Positions 33,400 through 46,115 of a DNA stretch of 64,000 nt are shown piece after piece. The translations under genes were made by a program, and so were the position numbers. Position 1 is the stretch's first letter. The number at the start of each line of letters is the position of its first letter. This DNA comes from Alnus glutinosa (lineage: Eukaryota > Streptophyta > Magnoliopsida > Fagales > Betulaceae): NCBI RefSeq assembly GCF_958979055.1, contig NC_084886.1, forward strand, positions 52,373,102 through 52,437,101. Reading direction: 5' to 3'. The notes beneath the pieces were generated by a model. It was not told the DNA's origin and did not search any database. It worked only from the letters and a program-made list of their open reading frames with translations.

Positions 33400-35574
33400 T
33401 TGAGGACAGATAAATTAAGCTAGATCTTCATCATCTTCTTTATGAGAAACTCTGGCAGAATTGTGAGAGACACTGGTGGACAACATTGGCCCCAAAAAGA
33501 GCATTGAGGGTTAAAACAAGAAGGCCCCAAAAATTTAACAATACTTTCCCCAAAGTTCACAAAGAGAGTGAAAAAGAGACATACCTTCTACCCTAAGCAT
33601 TTTGCACAGGTTTCAAAGGAGGGGCTAAGACACAGCAAAGCCCATCGTCACAAGTCAAACCTTTTATAGCAAAGACTTGGACCCGTTTGGGGCCAAGTAA
33701 CCTAGCCTAGACTTGGACCTCTTCAAAGTTCAAAGGTAGACTTGAGCAGAACATGCGTGTCCCATGCGCCCCCCCACCCCGTCTGCGCCAATGCGTTGCC
33801 TTGTAAAGAACCCAAATTTCTGACTTTAGCAGATCTTTTAATAAGGACTGAAAAAAGCAAAGTAGGTTACCTTACGCTTCCTTTGTTTTGCTTTGCTTTG
33901 CTTTGGCTCTGCGTCTTTTCTTTTTGGCCTTTGTATCTTTTCGTTTTCCTTTCTCCCCTTTTTGGAAGTTTCTCGTCACCATCCCTCCGTCTTCTTTACC
34001 CAAACAAAATCCCTTCCAATAAACAACGTCTACAATAAGTCCCACGCGCAACCCAAATTCCGATGATCTTTTTTCTTCAACATTTCTGCTAGCCAAATTT
34101 CAAGTTTCCCATAATTCTCTTCGGATCCAAATTTCTCTTCAAAAATTAGAATCCAACAAGTTGACTCAAACTTTGTGGTTGAGATTTTATTACTTGGGCT
34201 TAACTTTCTATCCTTTATGTTCCTTTGTAGTTTTCTATATCCCCCACAATGGAATTCAAAAGTTGAAATTCAACGTGCCAAGCATTCCAATTTAATTAGT
34301 GATGAAATTTGTTTTTGCATTTGAACCAACAACATTGCTTCTGTTTGGCCATTGGACCGCTTGACTATGCTAAAATGTACATCAAAATTTCTTATAATCA
34401 ATTGTCCGAATTGCATACAATTTGAACATTCAATAAAAAAAGAGGATTACGAGGCTCACTTGTTCCCCAATACCTCAAACGGTCGGAACAAATAAACTCA
34501 CAACCCTTTTTCTTGTACCATGCCCGAATTGCATACCCAATTGTAAAATATTTTTGTTCTATCTTGAACACTTTTCAGTATTCTTTCGGATTGCTAATAA
34601 TTTTATTCTCAGAATTGCTAGCAATTCAAGTAATAAATATGAGATAGATAATATAAGCTTACTTGACAAAGTAAATTTTGGACTGTTCACCCACCTACTC
34701 AAACAGGTAAATTTTATAAAGACTCTCTTATATTTCCGGATTACTTATTAGCAATTCAGATAACAAATTATTTATAAATTTGGCTTAGGTAGCGTTAAAA
34801 AAAAAATAAAATAAAAAAAATCTCTACACCATATTTGTCATATGCTGTAAATTATTCGGCGATTTAGATTTAATTTCAATTTTTTCACAAGAGATAGAAA
34901 GTGTGAAATTAAATCTTTAAAAAATTTACAATACATTTTCTATACGCCTATATACCTCCTGGTCAAATGTTAAACTCAAAATTTTTTTTTTTTTTTTTTT
35001 GAAAAATGACATTAAATTCCTCTGATTATCTATAATCAAGAATCCTGTTGGTCAAACAAAATCACATCATATAATCTTAAATACATTGAATATTGAGGTG
35101 CCAATGTCGAATAATAATACAAAAGAAATATAGAGAGTTCAAACAGTTGATGAGCGCGTGTGGGGCTAAACAACTCAAGTACCCTGTTGAACTCTGATCT
35201 GAAATCTGCATTCGCAACAGACTGATTTTGTATTTCTGGTCTGCAAATCTGAAACTTTATAGGTCTACCACACCCTACAAACACTCTCTCTCCTTTGAAA
35301 GAACAGTCTCGCATGCTCGCCCGTTGAAACCCACGTAAGCAATTCAATGTAAAAACACAACCAAAACTAAAAATCAATAAACAAAAAGCAACCTCTCTCT
35401 CTTCAAAAAGCAAAAGAAAAGCCTACGTTATTCTCTGCTTCCCAATGCTTGCAAACACAACCATAAAACGAAGCGAAAATTAGGCAGAGCTCTCTAATTT
35501 CACTCATTACCGCTCACGCTCTCTCCCTCTCTATCCCTCTCCCTCTCCCTCTCCCTCTCAAGTCTAAACCCCTT
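33400..35574. other. Spacer and MAKR promoter region
   Basis: No gene is seen. It contains a short (CTTTG)n tract at about 33881-33904, and an A/T run at 34981-35000. The last 60 bases before the MAKR TATA box are a CCCTCT/CTCTCC pyrimidine tract (about 35515-35560), typical of plant core promoters. Confidence 0.45.
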
Positions 35575-35581
35575 TATAAAA
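35575..35581 (+). promoter_or_regulatory. TATA-like box before the MAKR gene
   Basis: TATAAAA lies only ~40 bases before the ATG and directly after a (CCCTCT)n-like pyrimidine tract. If used, the leader would be very short (~10-15 bases). Initiation from the pyrimidine-rich tract upstream is an equal possibility. Confidence 0.35.
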
Positions 35582-35619
35582 CCCTAAAATAACCCAAACC
35601 CATTTCTCAGATCACAGCC

Positions 35620-36908
35620 ATGGAAGCTCTCAACTTCCTGAAGTTCTGGAGAACCACCAACACCTACCCCTTCATCATCAACGGAGCTCCTCATCCTCTA
35701 AAGGAAAAAGAGGATGAACTTGCAGAAGAAGAAGAAGACTCTTTCTTCGACTTGGAGCTCACTGTTTTCGATTTTGACGGTAAGAAAGTCAAAAGCAACG
35801 ACGACCCAGAAACCAACAATGTCAAAGAAAACAAAACCAGGCTTGATTCCAAGGAACACCACCACAACAACTCGGCCAAAAAAGCAGGCCTCGGTTTCTC
35901 GGAGCCAACCCTTTCTCTGTCTCCTAATGATCCTATTTCCAGAAGAAAAATCCTCCCAATTGAGCCCACCTCTAAGCCTCAGTCCCCGATCGCTCTGCTG
36001 AAATCAGCTCCAAGATTTCAAGTCCTCATGTTTAAGAAGCCAAAGTCAAAGACGGTGGCAACTCCAAAAACAGAGTCCAAAACCGCTTCCATGGATATCC
36101 AGGAGCAGAAAAGAGAAGAAAGCAAGGCCTTCTTCACGGTGAAACTCAAGGTTGAAGAAGCTCCGAGAAACTCACTATTCACCAGAGGAAACAGTTTGAG
36201 AAAAACAGAAAGCAAAATACAAGACCACCAGCCCTCAGAGGACTCAAAAGCAGAGCGATTCTCAAAGGAAGTGATACAAAAATACTTGAACCTAATCAAA
36301 CCTCTATACGTCAAGGTCTCAAAAAGGTACAGCGAAAAGATAAAGTTCTCCGAAGAGTTATCGGTGGCTTCACCTACGTCGTCTCCGGCCACAGTGGCGT
36401 TGCCTAAGAAGAAGAAGCACTTGAGGAAAAGCAAATCCGCGTCGGCTGCGATCGGAGCTGCACAGCCGGTGAATAGGAGAGACGATTCGCTGTTGCAACA
36501 GGATGATGGGATTCAAAGCGCCATTCTTCATTGCAAGAAATCCTTCAACTCTTCTAGAGGTATAGGATATGCTTATAAATACATTTAACGAATCAAGATT
36601 TCAAATTTCTGAAATTTAAATGTTTTTCTGGATTCCAATTCTGAGTTTGTTCTAACTTTGGTTTCAGGTTCTACTTCATTAACGATTTCTATTAGCGATT
36701 CGTTGCATGAGAAATCAAGAAATTCATTCTCTACAGGTATAATCCACTCTGCTTCAATATTGAGTTTTATAGTCCTAATTTTGCTTAATGACGTTCAAAG
36801 TCTCACTTTTTTTTTTTCGGTAATATAATCTCAGATTCTTCTTTGCTGTCGCGATTTGCAAGCGAACCTTCTGAAGAGAAATCGGTAACAACATGCATCG
36901 AGGAGTAA
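35620..36908 (+). CDS. MAKR5: Membrane-associated kinase regulator (MAKR5 type)
   Basis: Three exons (35620-36559, 36668-36736, 36835-36908) join in frame to 360 residues. Family features in order: MEALNFLKFWRTT at the N-terminus; an acidic motif EEEEDSFFDLELTVFDFDG (about 36-54); the conserved block VIQKYLNLIKPLYVKVSKRY (218-237); a basic stretch LPKKKKHLRKSKS (261-273) that probably binds membrane lipid; DDGIQSAILHCKKSFN (295-310); and the Ser-rich C-terminal peptide with LLSRFASEPSEEKS. MAKR proteins are related to BKI1, are recruited to the plasma membrane by their basic hook, and act downstream of receptor kinases; MAKR5 acts in CLE45/BAM3 signalling in Arabidopsis root phloem. The symbol rests on sequence plus gene order. 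Retention of intron 1 would end the protein after seven extra residues (322 aa) and remove the C-terminal peptide. Confidence 0.9.
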
Positions 36909-38853
36909 GGCAATGCAGTTGGCATTTGAGAGAAAACACGTGAGATGGTTTTTTTTTCTGTGAAATGGAAACAGGAGGAAACTGAACAGGGGACTCTGTT
37001 CTTGTGTTTTGTTGTAAAGAAGAAAGAGGAAGAATCGGAGAGAGGAAGATAGCGTAGGAATTTGTTTTGTTCTAGTTTTTTCAATGTTTAGGATGATGAC
37101 CAGCGGGTGTCGTACACTCACTTGGTGTTGTCTGTAAAGTGATGGGGTCATTATGAAGAGATTGAAAGAATTCCTTATTTGTGATCTTTTGTGTGTGCTC
37201 TGTGTCTGTTTGCAGTTTCGGACCCCCTCCCTGCATTTTATGTCACTTTTTGATATTTATGTATATATATATATATATAAGAGATAGCTGTTCGAATCAT
37301 CATTTCTGTGCATTTGGTGATTGATATGACATGACGGTTTTATTGCTTTCGTTTTCGTTTTTGTTTTTCTTTCATTTTTTGGGGTGCCTAAAATCTTTTC
37401 AGAAATGCAGTTCCTGGTGGGTATTTTGGGTTGCAAAAGGTTGGAGCGGGAAAAGATGGATTTCCAGACCTATGATCTGTCAATAGCATTTTACCAATGC
37501 AGAGTTTGGGGGTCAGTCCAATATTCATATTTTGTTAGAAACAAAACTAGTGGTTTGCAATAAGATGCTTGAAATTATATAAAAGCTTGCTAGAGATCTC
37601 CACGTTATATGATTCTGATAAACAAACTACTTTTGAACAGAAAAAGAAAAGCAATTTACATTTGCTTTTGTCCAAATCTGTGTGCATTAAAACGTGAAAA
37701 GGGGTTAATAGAATATGCTTCTAAACACCTGCAGGTTGCAGCTATCCAAACTGCTATCCACTTGAGGATTTGTTTGTGTTAAGTACTTTTTGGTCCATGT
37801 GATTTGCACTTTTATCACTGTTTTTTACATCCATTTATATACTTATTTAACTTTTAAAATTTTTATTAAATTAAAATTTAATAAAGATTCCTCGCAAAAT
37901 TCCATTGTTGTTTTAAGTCACATAAAAAAGTTTGCAAATGAGGGAAGGGAAGTAGCGGGGAAAATTCCACCCCTAATCATGGGTCGCACGAAGGAGACCT
38001 TGTCGGTGTTCTAACCCACCCTCCTTTTTTTTTTAATAATTTTTATTATAAAAGACACTTGTCATTTTATTGTTGGTGGTGACATGACAAATTAACAATT
38101 GCAGTCAAAATTTCAAATGAAAGTAGGTGATGACGAGTTATTTTGTTATTTTTTCTTATTACCGAAAGTTTTTAAGCCATTTTTTATATTAGATGGGCTT
38201 ACTTACAAATTAGTGAAACTTTGAAAAATTGATTTTGCATTAATTCCTAATTATTTAACTTACGTCTCTTTTTATATTTTTTTATTTTATCTTGTGTTAT
38301 TAATTTTTTGAAATATAATCTTTTACCATTTCGGTACGTAATTCTCGATGATCTTGCGCATGGAGTAGGATGATCTTCTTTAGAGGGTTTTTTTTTAAAA
38401 AAAAAAATAAAAATAAAAGTTGTATATAATCATATGTCTTGAAATTGTAATACCTCTAATTTTTAATATTATTAATGGTTAGTCATTCTTAATTGATTAC
38501 CTACGCCATCAAAATCGTGGAATGGTAAAAAAGAAAGCGAATATACTATTTTAAATTGCAGTCATTATAGGTAGGCGGTAGGCAGGTAGCACTAGCCACT
38601 AGGATACGAACGAAGTTGCCTTTGCTCTTCTTTAAATTAAAATAAGTAACATGATATCATCAACCTCTACATTTGTTTTTTTCGTCTTCCCGCAGCTTTG
38701 TTGAAACTCCATTCCCAATGTGGGAGCTCTCTTCTTTCAATTTTTAACCATGGCTTTCAATTGAGTCTACACGTACACGTTATATCTACGCAATGGATCG
38801 GAGTAGGCTTATAGGTGCTGGTAAAAAAATTACACTATTTTTTTTTTTTTGAA

Positions 38854-38886
<33 letters not shown>

Positions 38887-39704
38887 ACACTATTGGTGCT
38901 GCAATGTTTTTAATAGTCGATATCTAACTTTATTTTTTATTTTTTTTTATAAAACACTTCAAACTAGATCTTAATCGTTTAATAATAAGTTATAACCAAT
39001 TAAAAACCTTGTATATTCCCTATTGATTACTTTTAGAGTAATATTACTATTTACACCACTTAATATAACGTGTTTTAAGTGATTTTTTTTGTCGGTCATT
39101 TAAAAAATAAAAGTATAAGCTACATGTCAACCAAGGGTATATTTTTATATTTTCTTTACACTAATTTATCACTCATTTTACACCGCCTACATGACGCGTT
39201 TTAAGTAGCTAACAAGCATCGGCTAATATGACATGTTTTAAGTGGTTTGCTATATTAGTTACTTAAAAAGGAATAGTGCACTCTTCAAACACATTTTACA
39301 TTGCTTACCGTAACGTATTTTTAGTGGTCTTCATTTTATTTTTTTAATTAGCTGATGTGAAAAGCTACTTAAAACATGTCATTTTAACTAGTGTGAAATA
39401 AGTGAGATAAATGGGTATGCGTAGCCTTACTCCTTAAAATAATAGAAGAAAAATCACTTAAAACGCGTTAGTCAATCCGACAATTAGTGTAAAATAGATG
39501 TGACTACTTTTCTATTGCACCTTTTCGTCAATATTGGCTTGTTTGTCTGTACCCATATCTCATATTTTTTGTTAGTAGTGCTATTTGATAGGCTATTATT
39601 AATATTATGGTTATAAACATTACTCTTTATTTAATGTTATTGTATTTTATATGTTAAAGAATAAATGAAACCAAAATATGTTTTTTTTTTTTTAAAAAAA
39701 AAAA
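36909..39704. other. MAKR 3'UTR, then AT-rich spacer with MITE-like block
   Basis: The first few hundred bases are probable 3'UTR. There is a short (AT)n at 37262-37278 and long T/A runs at 38395-38408 and 38838-38883. From 39030 to 39510 the phrases TTTACACC, ACGTGTTTTAAGTGATT/AATCACTTAAAACGCGTT and TTAAGTGGTTTGC recur in both orientations, which suggests one or more nested MITE copies (outer limits approximate). I see no gene. Confidence 0.45.
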
Positions 39705-40413
39705 GAAAAATTGCATCGTTGGTCCATGTGGTATGCCATAATTATTTTTCACTCTCTATGATTTAAAAAGTTCATGAGAAATCCCTATGGTATGTAATAA
39801 TTACAAATCGATCCCTGGCGTCAATTTCTGTTAAATTTTTAACAGATTCCATCAAATGCTACGTCAGCGCCACGTGTCGTCATTTTATTGGTGACACGTG
39901 GCGCTGACATGTCTAATCTTAATAAATAAAAAATAAAAAATTATTAAAAAATTAATAAAAATACTTATTTTTTTTAAAAAAATTAAAATTCAAGAACATA
40001 AAAAAAAAAAAAAAAAAAACAAAAACAAAAACAAAACAAAAATGGGAAAGGTGGCTGGCCCAGCCACCCCTAGCCAATGGGGGTGGCGTGCGGCCACCCC
40101 CTTTCCCATTTTTGTTTTTTCTTTTTCTTTTTTTTTTTTTAATTTTAATTTTTTTAAAAAAATAAGTATTTTTATTTATTTTTTAATAAATTTTTATTTT
40201 TTTTATTAAAATAGACACGTGTCGCCAATAAGTTGGCGACACGTGTTGCTGACGTGTAGGGCTAACAGATTCTGTCAAAATTGTGGACGGAAAATCGACC
40301 CAGGGAGTAAAACGTAATTATTGCATACCACAATGATCTCTCATAAACTTTTTAAACCATAAAGAGTGAAAAATAATTATGGCATACTACGTGGACCAAT
40401 AGTATAATTCTCA
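39705..40413. mobile_element. ~709-bp foldback element (long inverted repeat)
   Basis: The left arm (GTTGGTCCATGTGGTATGCC ... ATAATTATTTTTCACTCT ... CACGTGTCG) and the right arm (CGACACGTG ... AGAGTGAAAAATAATTAT ... GGCATACTACGTGGACCAAT) are imperfect inverse complements over ~350 bases each. The symmetry axis is in a GC-rich hairpin near 40040-40105 (GGGAAAGGTGGCTGG / GGTGGC...CCACCCCCTTTCCC). No coding region is present. It is a non-autonomous DNA transposon of foldback type. Four CACGTG hexamers lie in the arms (39871, 39895, 40216, 40240). Confidence 0.8.
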
Positions 40414-43400
40414 CTAAAAAAAAAAAAAAATGGGGCATTGTAATAATTAGAGCTCATTGAGGCTCCATAACAACTGTTACTACTAGCAAGTAGGAAAAAT
40501 TGTATGCGAAACATCAAGGGAGCATCCAAATTTTGACCAGTTCTCTTTAATTTCTGTGGAAGAGAGCTAATGGGTCGGTCACACTCAGATATGAGCATCC
40601 TCATTTTCCACAGCTGCAAATTCAAACTAATGGGCCACACTCACACGAGGAGTTGGTTGAAAATTTGAAGTTCAAATATTCAAAATTGAAAAGAGAGTAG
40701 GATAGAGAGTAGGACATCTGGAGTTCTGGACAATGGGTGTTTGTTTGAAGTCATAAATGAAATGAGGACGAAGGCTCCCCCCCGTCTGTCTGGCGCTGCA
40801 AACAAAACCAAATTTCCAATGCACCATCATCATTCATTATGGCAAGACATGCCAACACCACCAAAACAGTGTGGCCCATCTCCCATTGCGCTCTTCACCT
40901 TACTTATTCAACAACTGCCAAAAAAAAATCTCATTGCAGGGCTCGTAGGGCACCTCTACCCAACTTGGTCCCCTTCGTGAATTGGGAATATCTAACTCCC
41001 ACTGACACACGTAAACCCACTTTCAAACAATAATTTGCTCTTTCAATCAATAAATATGAGAGAAATTTTGTGAAACCTATCTTGTGAGGATAGGCGAGCT
41101 TTTCATATTTGTTAGCTGCAAATTGCTGAAAAACTAATCCAGAAAATACATGGGTATTTATTCATTTTTCTTACTTGTTTTTTTTTTTCTCTTTCTAAAC
41201 TCATAGAAAATTAAGTTCTTTTTGCATTATTGTGGTTAGCTGATGAAGAACAAAGGGCCCTTTGTTTTTTTTTTTGGCTTTGATAAAACTATAGTTTCAA
41301 GTGGACCCATCAACCTAGAAAAAAGGAAATGTGTATTCGTATAATGACTAAGCTGAATAAATAGAGAAAAAGACAAGAGAGACTGTTTCTACATATGGAG
41401 ATGAGGATTGAGGAGGACGCCAAAGAGACGGTTCATTGTACCAATTTATTATATATAAACTTAAAAAAACGTGTGAGTGTTGTTACAAGCGTTTTCAGAA
41501 AGGATGCAGTGAACGTGAACCAAGGGACACGGACCCGACATCATATTTTTCTCCGAGGACCGTAGATTGCCTGTGTTTCCTCCCCTTATTTTGTGTCTCA
41601 TTGTGTTGTTAAAATGTTGCTATTTTTGGGGGCTCGTATGCAAATCAACGCATAGTAGATGCTTCAAGTATCATATATATGTAAAGCATTGAGCCCATAT
41701 TCCGGAATTACTTTCCTTGTTCATCATTTTAGGAGACATTATGATTGGGAATCAGTATTCTTGGTGGAGTACTTCAAGGCCAACAAATGTTTCCCGGTTA
41801 CATCATACATGAATCGGCAAAGCGATGGTATATATAAACAAAGACCAAGTTAAGCGTTACCTCTACAGAAAGTTTTAGCCTCAGGAATGGATTCATTTCG
41901 AACCAACAAATACACTACAATCTTATTCCCGATGCATTTTGTTGAAACAATTTTTTTTGAGGGTCTTGCCCTATGACGATGGCTATTTGTAAAATAGAGA
42001 AAATTATCACCAAAAACTTATCAGTTTTTGGGAGACAAAAACACTCAAATGCTTAAATCAATATATTATTTGACAAAATAACTAAATAAATAAAGTTTAG
42101 AGAGATAACGAATTTGGGCCCGTGCCCCCTCATTTTTGGAGAGAGTGACCATTTTTAAGGTGAGAGACCTCTAAATATGGTTTCTTGATGATTCTAAGTG
42201 ACGGGTTGAAATTATTTTATCAATTGTACAATTATTTTTCGTGTAATTAGAGTTATTCTTCATATAGTGGGCTTGTCTTCTTATTTTTTCACATAGTGGA
42301 TTGATTGATCGATTGGGATCAAGTGATTCATTTCCCTAACACATATAATCAAGAATAGAGAACTATATAACAAATATGAAGTAAACAAAAATTGGGATCT
42401 TAACACAATGATAAATGATTGAAATTATATATCTTGGCAGTGTAAGATGTTTGTTAGATTATCTATTGTTACGTTGTATATATATATATGGTTGTCCCGC
42501 ATTGTAAGACAAAAAAAAAAAAAGAAAAAAAAAAAAAGAAGAAGAGAGAGAGATGTAACATGTATGTCATTTTGTGCTTAAATATTTCAAGTAAGCGCTA
42601 GGCCGTGAAAATGTAATGGGCCTTTCGCTGGTTAAGGAAAAGGGTGGCCAAAAATAGGAGGGGCCTCTGTAACTAAGGGCCTCCATGAAATACATATGGG
42701 CCCTTGCGTGCCTATGAAAAACATAAATACCATCGTACCAAATAAAAAAATTAGAACGGTTAGCATCACCTTCAAACCCAACTAGCCTATTGAAAAAAAA
42801 AAAAAAACCCAACTTGTCTACAACGGCTCATTGTATTTCAATGGGCTTTGGTCTCACGGGAGGAGTGGAACAGTGATAGGAAAAAACTGTAAGGTGTGGT
42901 TGGTAAAAGTTTTTGAGCTAAGTACATTCTTCTCCAGTCATTTTTCTATCTTTTTATTTTTTAAAATTACTATTAAATACGTAGAATTCATATAAAGAAC
43001 TCGCATTAACTCAACAAATTTAATGATAATTTTCGAAAGTGAAAAGATGAAAGAAGAACAAAGCGAGGAAATGAATCATGCCCCCCTCCCCGAATTATTT
43101 TACAGCCCAACTCCCCTTAATTTCCCCTCTCCCACTCTTTCTCAACACTATAGAAACAGAAATTGCAAAGAAGAATAGCCTTTTGCGAGTGTTGGTGTTG
43201 AAGAGCTGGAAGTCATTGAAAGAGATTCGCTAAGAGACAATTTGGTTTGATGGGTATCGATTTTGGGTATGATTTTCGGATGGATATCGATTTTGGGTGT
43301 GATTTCCGAAAGGATGTCGACTCGGCGGGTGTCGATTTTGGGGTGTGATTTTCGGATTTAATGAAAGAAGAGTTTTCAGTTTTTTGGTTTGTTGTTATTG

Positions 43401-43670
43401 AGGAAGATGAGCGAACAAGAAGAGAGATGGAGAGCAGGAGAGGGAGGGAGAGAAAGAAAACAATTAAAAAAAAATTCCTGCAAGTTACTACTGTAAACTT
43501 TCATAATTAAAATTTTTACCAAAACTTTTTTTTTGTAGTGTTGCTAGAGCTCCAAAAAACTTATACTAATTAAATTTTAATAAAACTTTTATTTTGAAGT
43601 TTCTGTTAATAAAAATCTTGACCCTAGTAGAAGATGCCCTATAAAAGCGACTCACATATCAACAAAATTG
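40414..43670. other. Intergenic, repeats, no gene called
   Basis: The patch 40680-41030 is less AT-rich (cccccccgtctgtctggcgctgc), and two frames are open in it, but neither looks like a protein I know. 42510-42550 is purine-rich (aaaaagaaaaaaaaaaag, gagagagag). 43248-43360 holds three imperfect ~36-base repeats of the phrase GG(T/A)(G/T)TCGATTTTGGG(T)GTGATTTTCGGAT. 42890-43570 may be one non-autonomous element (it opens gtggttggtaaaagtttttgagct and closes with a similar inverted phrase). Confidence 0.4.
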
Positions 43671-43675
43671 GTAAC

Positions 43676-44207
43676 TGTTGATACAGTATTTCGGTAGGTG
43701 ACATGTCAATCAAGGACACGTCAGAGTACTCCTTCGGTGCTGTAAACAAGAACTACGTCGGAGAATGCCTACAATCCCGTATCGATGCTTAAGTCAGTAT
43801 ATAGTTGGAGAGTAAATGCTCAGAGTAATATTAAGGATATATATATATAATATTTGTGTACCTTAATATTTGAAGAAACCTTGGTATTTATAAAGATTGA
43901 AAAGCAGTTAAGATCATTCCTGGTTTATGCACGAGCCGGTATTTGAGGAAGACGTGGCCTCGGGCACACGGATATTTCGGGCTCCACGTCCTCCTATGTC
44001 GGGTGCACGATCCATTCCTGAGTAGTGCGTCATTGAAGTGGTTTACGATGCACAATCTTAGTATGGTTCGTGTGTCAGGTGCCTGATGATTCCGAGGTAT
44101 TCACGGGCAGGAGTTTCTTGGAGCATCCGACCCGCCCCTGGTGGTCAGGTATGATGAATTGGGTCGGGTCTAGATGAATTCTGATGGGCTCGGTATTCTC
44201 TGTAACA
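43676..44207. mobile_element. Solo LTR (LTR retrotransposon fossil)
   Basis: The 532-base segment starts TGTTGATACAG and ends TCTCTGTAACA, and is flanked on both sides by the 5-base repeat GTAAC (43671-43675 and 44208-44212). There is no internal region, so it is a solo LTR left by recombination of an element. It includes 'cgatgcttaagtcagt', a phrase also present in the LTR-like segment at 49589-50019 and common in plant Ty3/Gypsy LTRs. The family is inferred, not proven. The intact TSD suggests a moderately young insertion. Confidence 0.75.
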
Positions 44208-44448
44208 GTAACATTAGAAAAACAAATACGACATTGATGTGATAGATGAATGGATTGAGCACCGCATAATAATGATAATGTGAAATTTCGAAACTTCTCA
44301 AATTAGAGCCCCGGTTTGGCCAATCACCATACAACATTATAGCAGATAACGTAGTACTTTATGCTCCTTGTATTATATTATTCGAAAGTGACAGTAAAGT
44401 GGTGCCAGATATAGTACCTTATGGTAGGGCCTTTCTTTCTCTCTCTTT

Positions 44449-44697
44449 TCATGGGCTTCTCAAGCTTTTTCTTCCCTTCTCTATCACTCTATGCATGATA
44501 TGACCATTACATGTGATCATCATGTGTTTACTTGCATCCTGGTTCCCGGATCCATAACTCAAATTTAAAAGCAAACGATTCTTCCGCCATTGCTCCACCA
44601 AGTGGAGTACTGGTGACCCTCCAAACTTTGGCTTCTTTCCCACTTTTGATAGGAATTCACATGAATTTGGTCTTATGGAACCCCCAAAACAGTTCAT
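44449..44697 (-). CDS. Candidate small ORF, 82 aa, unknown
   Basis: The frame encodes 82 residues (MNCFGGSIRPNSCEFLSKVG ...). Its middle, GSPVLHLVEQWRKNRLLLNL, has a protein-like amino acid mix. It lies ~250 bases beyond the solo LTR. No signal peptide, transmembrane segment or known domain is recognised, and it may be a decayed fragment. Confidence 0.15.
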   Translation of the reverse strand: MNCFGGSIRPNSCEFLSKVGKKPKFGGSPVLHLVEQWRKNRLLLNLSYGSGNQDASKHMMITCNGHIMHRVIEKGRKSLRSP

Positions 44698-44984
44698 ATT
44701 AGCACAACTTTCTTTTCAATCATGATTTCTGCTTCAAGACCATAAAATCGATCAGATAATATTAACAATGCATGCCTCACCTTTATATTGTTTGTAATAT
44801 AATTTAGACAGATCGACTTACGATTGTCGGTGAAATAATTAATACATTTACCCTCATTCATATATATTTTGGTCGATCTCCAGAATGAGAAATTTTGTTA
44901 TGCCCATGACTAGTATGAATAATATTGCACATTGATTGACGCGGTGGTTAAAAGTTAACAATTATATCATCATCCGACTTCTTG

Positions 44985-45190
44985 ATATCAATCCTGGTGA
45001 AGCACATGCAACCCTTGTTGTCATGTAAATGGCTTCCTACTTCATCTCTTTTCATGTCTTTCTTAAAGGAGACTCTATTGCTGCTATTACCGCCATCACC
45101 TCTCATGTTTCTTTGTCAGCCACCAAGGTCTCTAGGAAAGCTAATCTTCAGGCACATATTGTCAAATGGACCGCTTCTCATGGTTGCTAT
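44985..45190 (+). mobile_element. Possible LINE RNase H-like fragment
   Basis: A frame in this segment reads KGDSIAAITAITSHVSLSAT and continues with KVSRKANLQAHIVKWTASH. The second part resembles the end of the RNase H domain in plant L1 elements (…REANxxAHxxAKWAxS…), and GDSxxAIxAI is like its catalytic region. The fragment ends in a stop after GCY and shows no poly(A) or target repeats. It is broken and old. Confidence 0.4.
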
Positions 45191-45199
45191 TGAAGCATG

Positions 45200-46115
45200 T
45201 TAAATCACCACTTTTTTTAAAAGCTTAATTAAGTTGATAGGAAGAAGTAAATTTAATCAATACTTTAACACTCCCCTCATATGTGAGTTCAAACTCCTTT
45301 TTAATATATGAGATCCAACACGTGAAATATTTAATTGAAATGGAAGGTAAATGACGGAATCATATATTATTCGAACTCAAGACCTTTAATTCTGATTATA
45401 CCATGTTAATTATTAAATCACCATTCAACCCAAAAGTTTAAACTTATAGGAAGAGGTGATTTAACAAAGCATTCCCACATATTCTCCTTTTCTTTCTGCC
45501 AGCTATAAGAATCAAGAATGAAAAGATCCCCCCTTCCCCTTGTTATTAATGGTCTATCTCAAAATTAGAATTGGGATGATGATATCATTGATATCAGTTT
45601 TTTTTTTTTTTTTTTTTTTAAAAAAAATGAAGTTTTTCTTTTATTGGCTAACATTAAAAGCTTTGTCCTAAATCTTACCCAAGTGACTAGCCATTTTTCT
45701 CATTGACTTAAGATTTCCACTCACCGGAACTGGATCCCTTCTGTCACTGAATTTTCTAGTGCACATCGTGTATATATGCATTTATTGTACGTGACATAGA
45801 AGGATGAATACAAATAAACTGACGTAAACCCAATAAATTGTATTACAAATGACTGAACAAGAAAGATCCGAACCACATATATAAATCGTTCACATGTGCA
45901 GATCGCTTAAAAAGGAACAGATTTTCCATGAACACAAAAACAGAACTTGAAGCAAAGAACTTAATACAGAAGATCTAGAATTGCAACCAAAATATAATTA
46001 AAACAACCTCAAAAGTCAAATGATCAAGATAGGGGATAATCACAAACACAAGCTATAAAGAATAATATATTTCAGCAATCCCAAAAAAAAAAAAAAAAAG
46101 ATCGACTGAGTTCTT
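45200..46115. other. AT-rich spacer and LEA_2 3' region
   Basis: I see no gene. There is a T/A run at 45599-45627. The phrase 'aatcaccattcaacccaaaagttta' in 45416-45440 matches the type of repeat junk near 45205-45240 (ttaaatcaccac...aaaagcttaa), suggesting an old local duplication. The last ~100 bases are probably 3'UTR of the LEA_2 gene. Confidence 0.4.

Noticed and set aside
36560-36588. 322-residue MAKR form ending in GIGYAYKYI
   Set aside because: It is read-through of intron 1. The spliced form restores the conserved Ser-rich C-terminus; retention is possible but not the main product.
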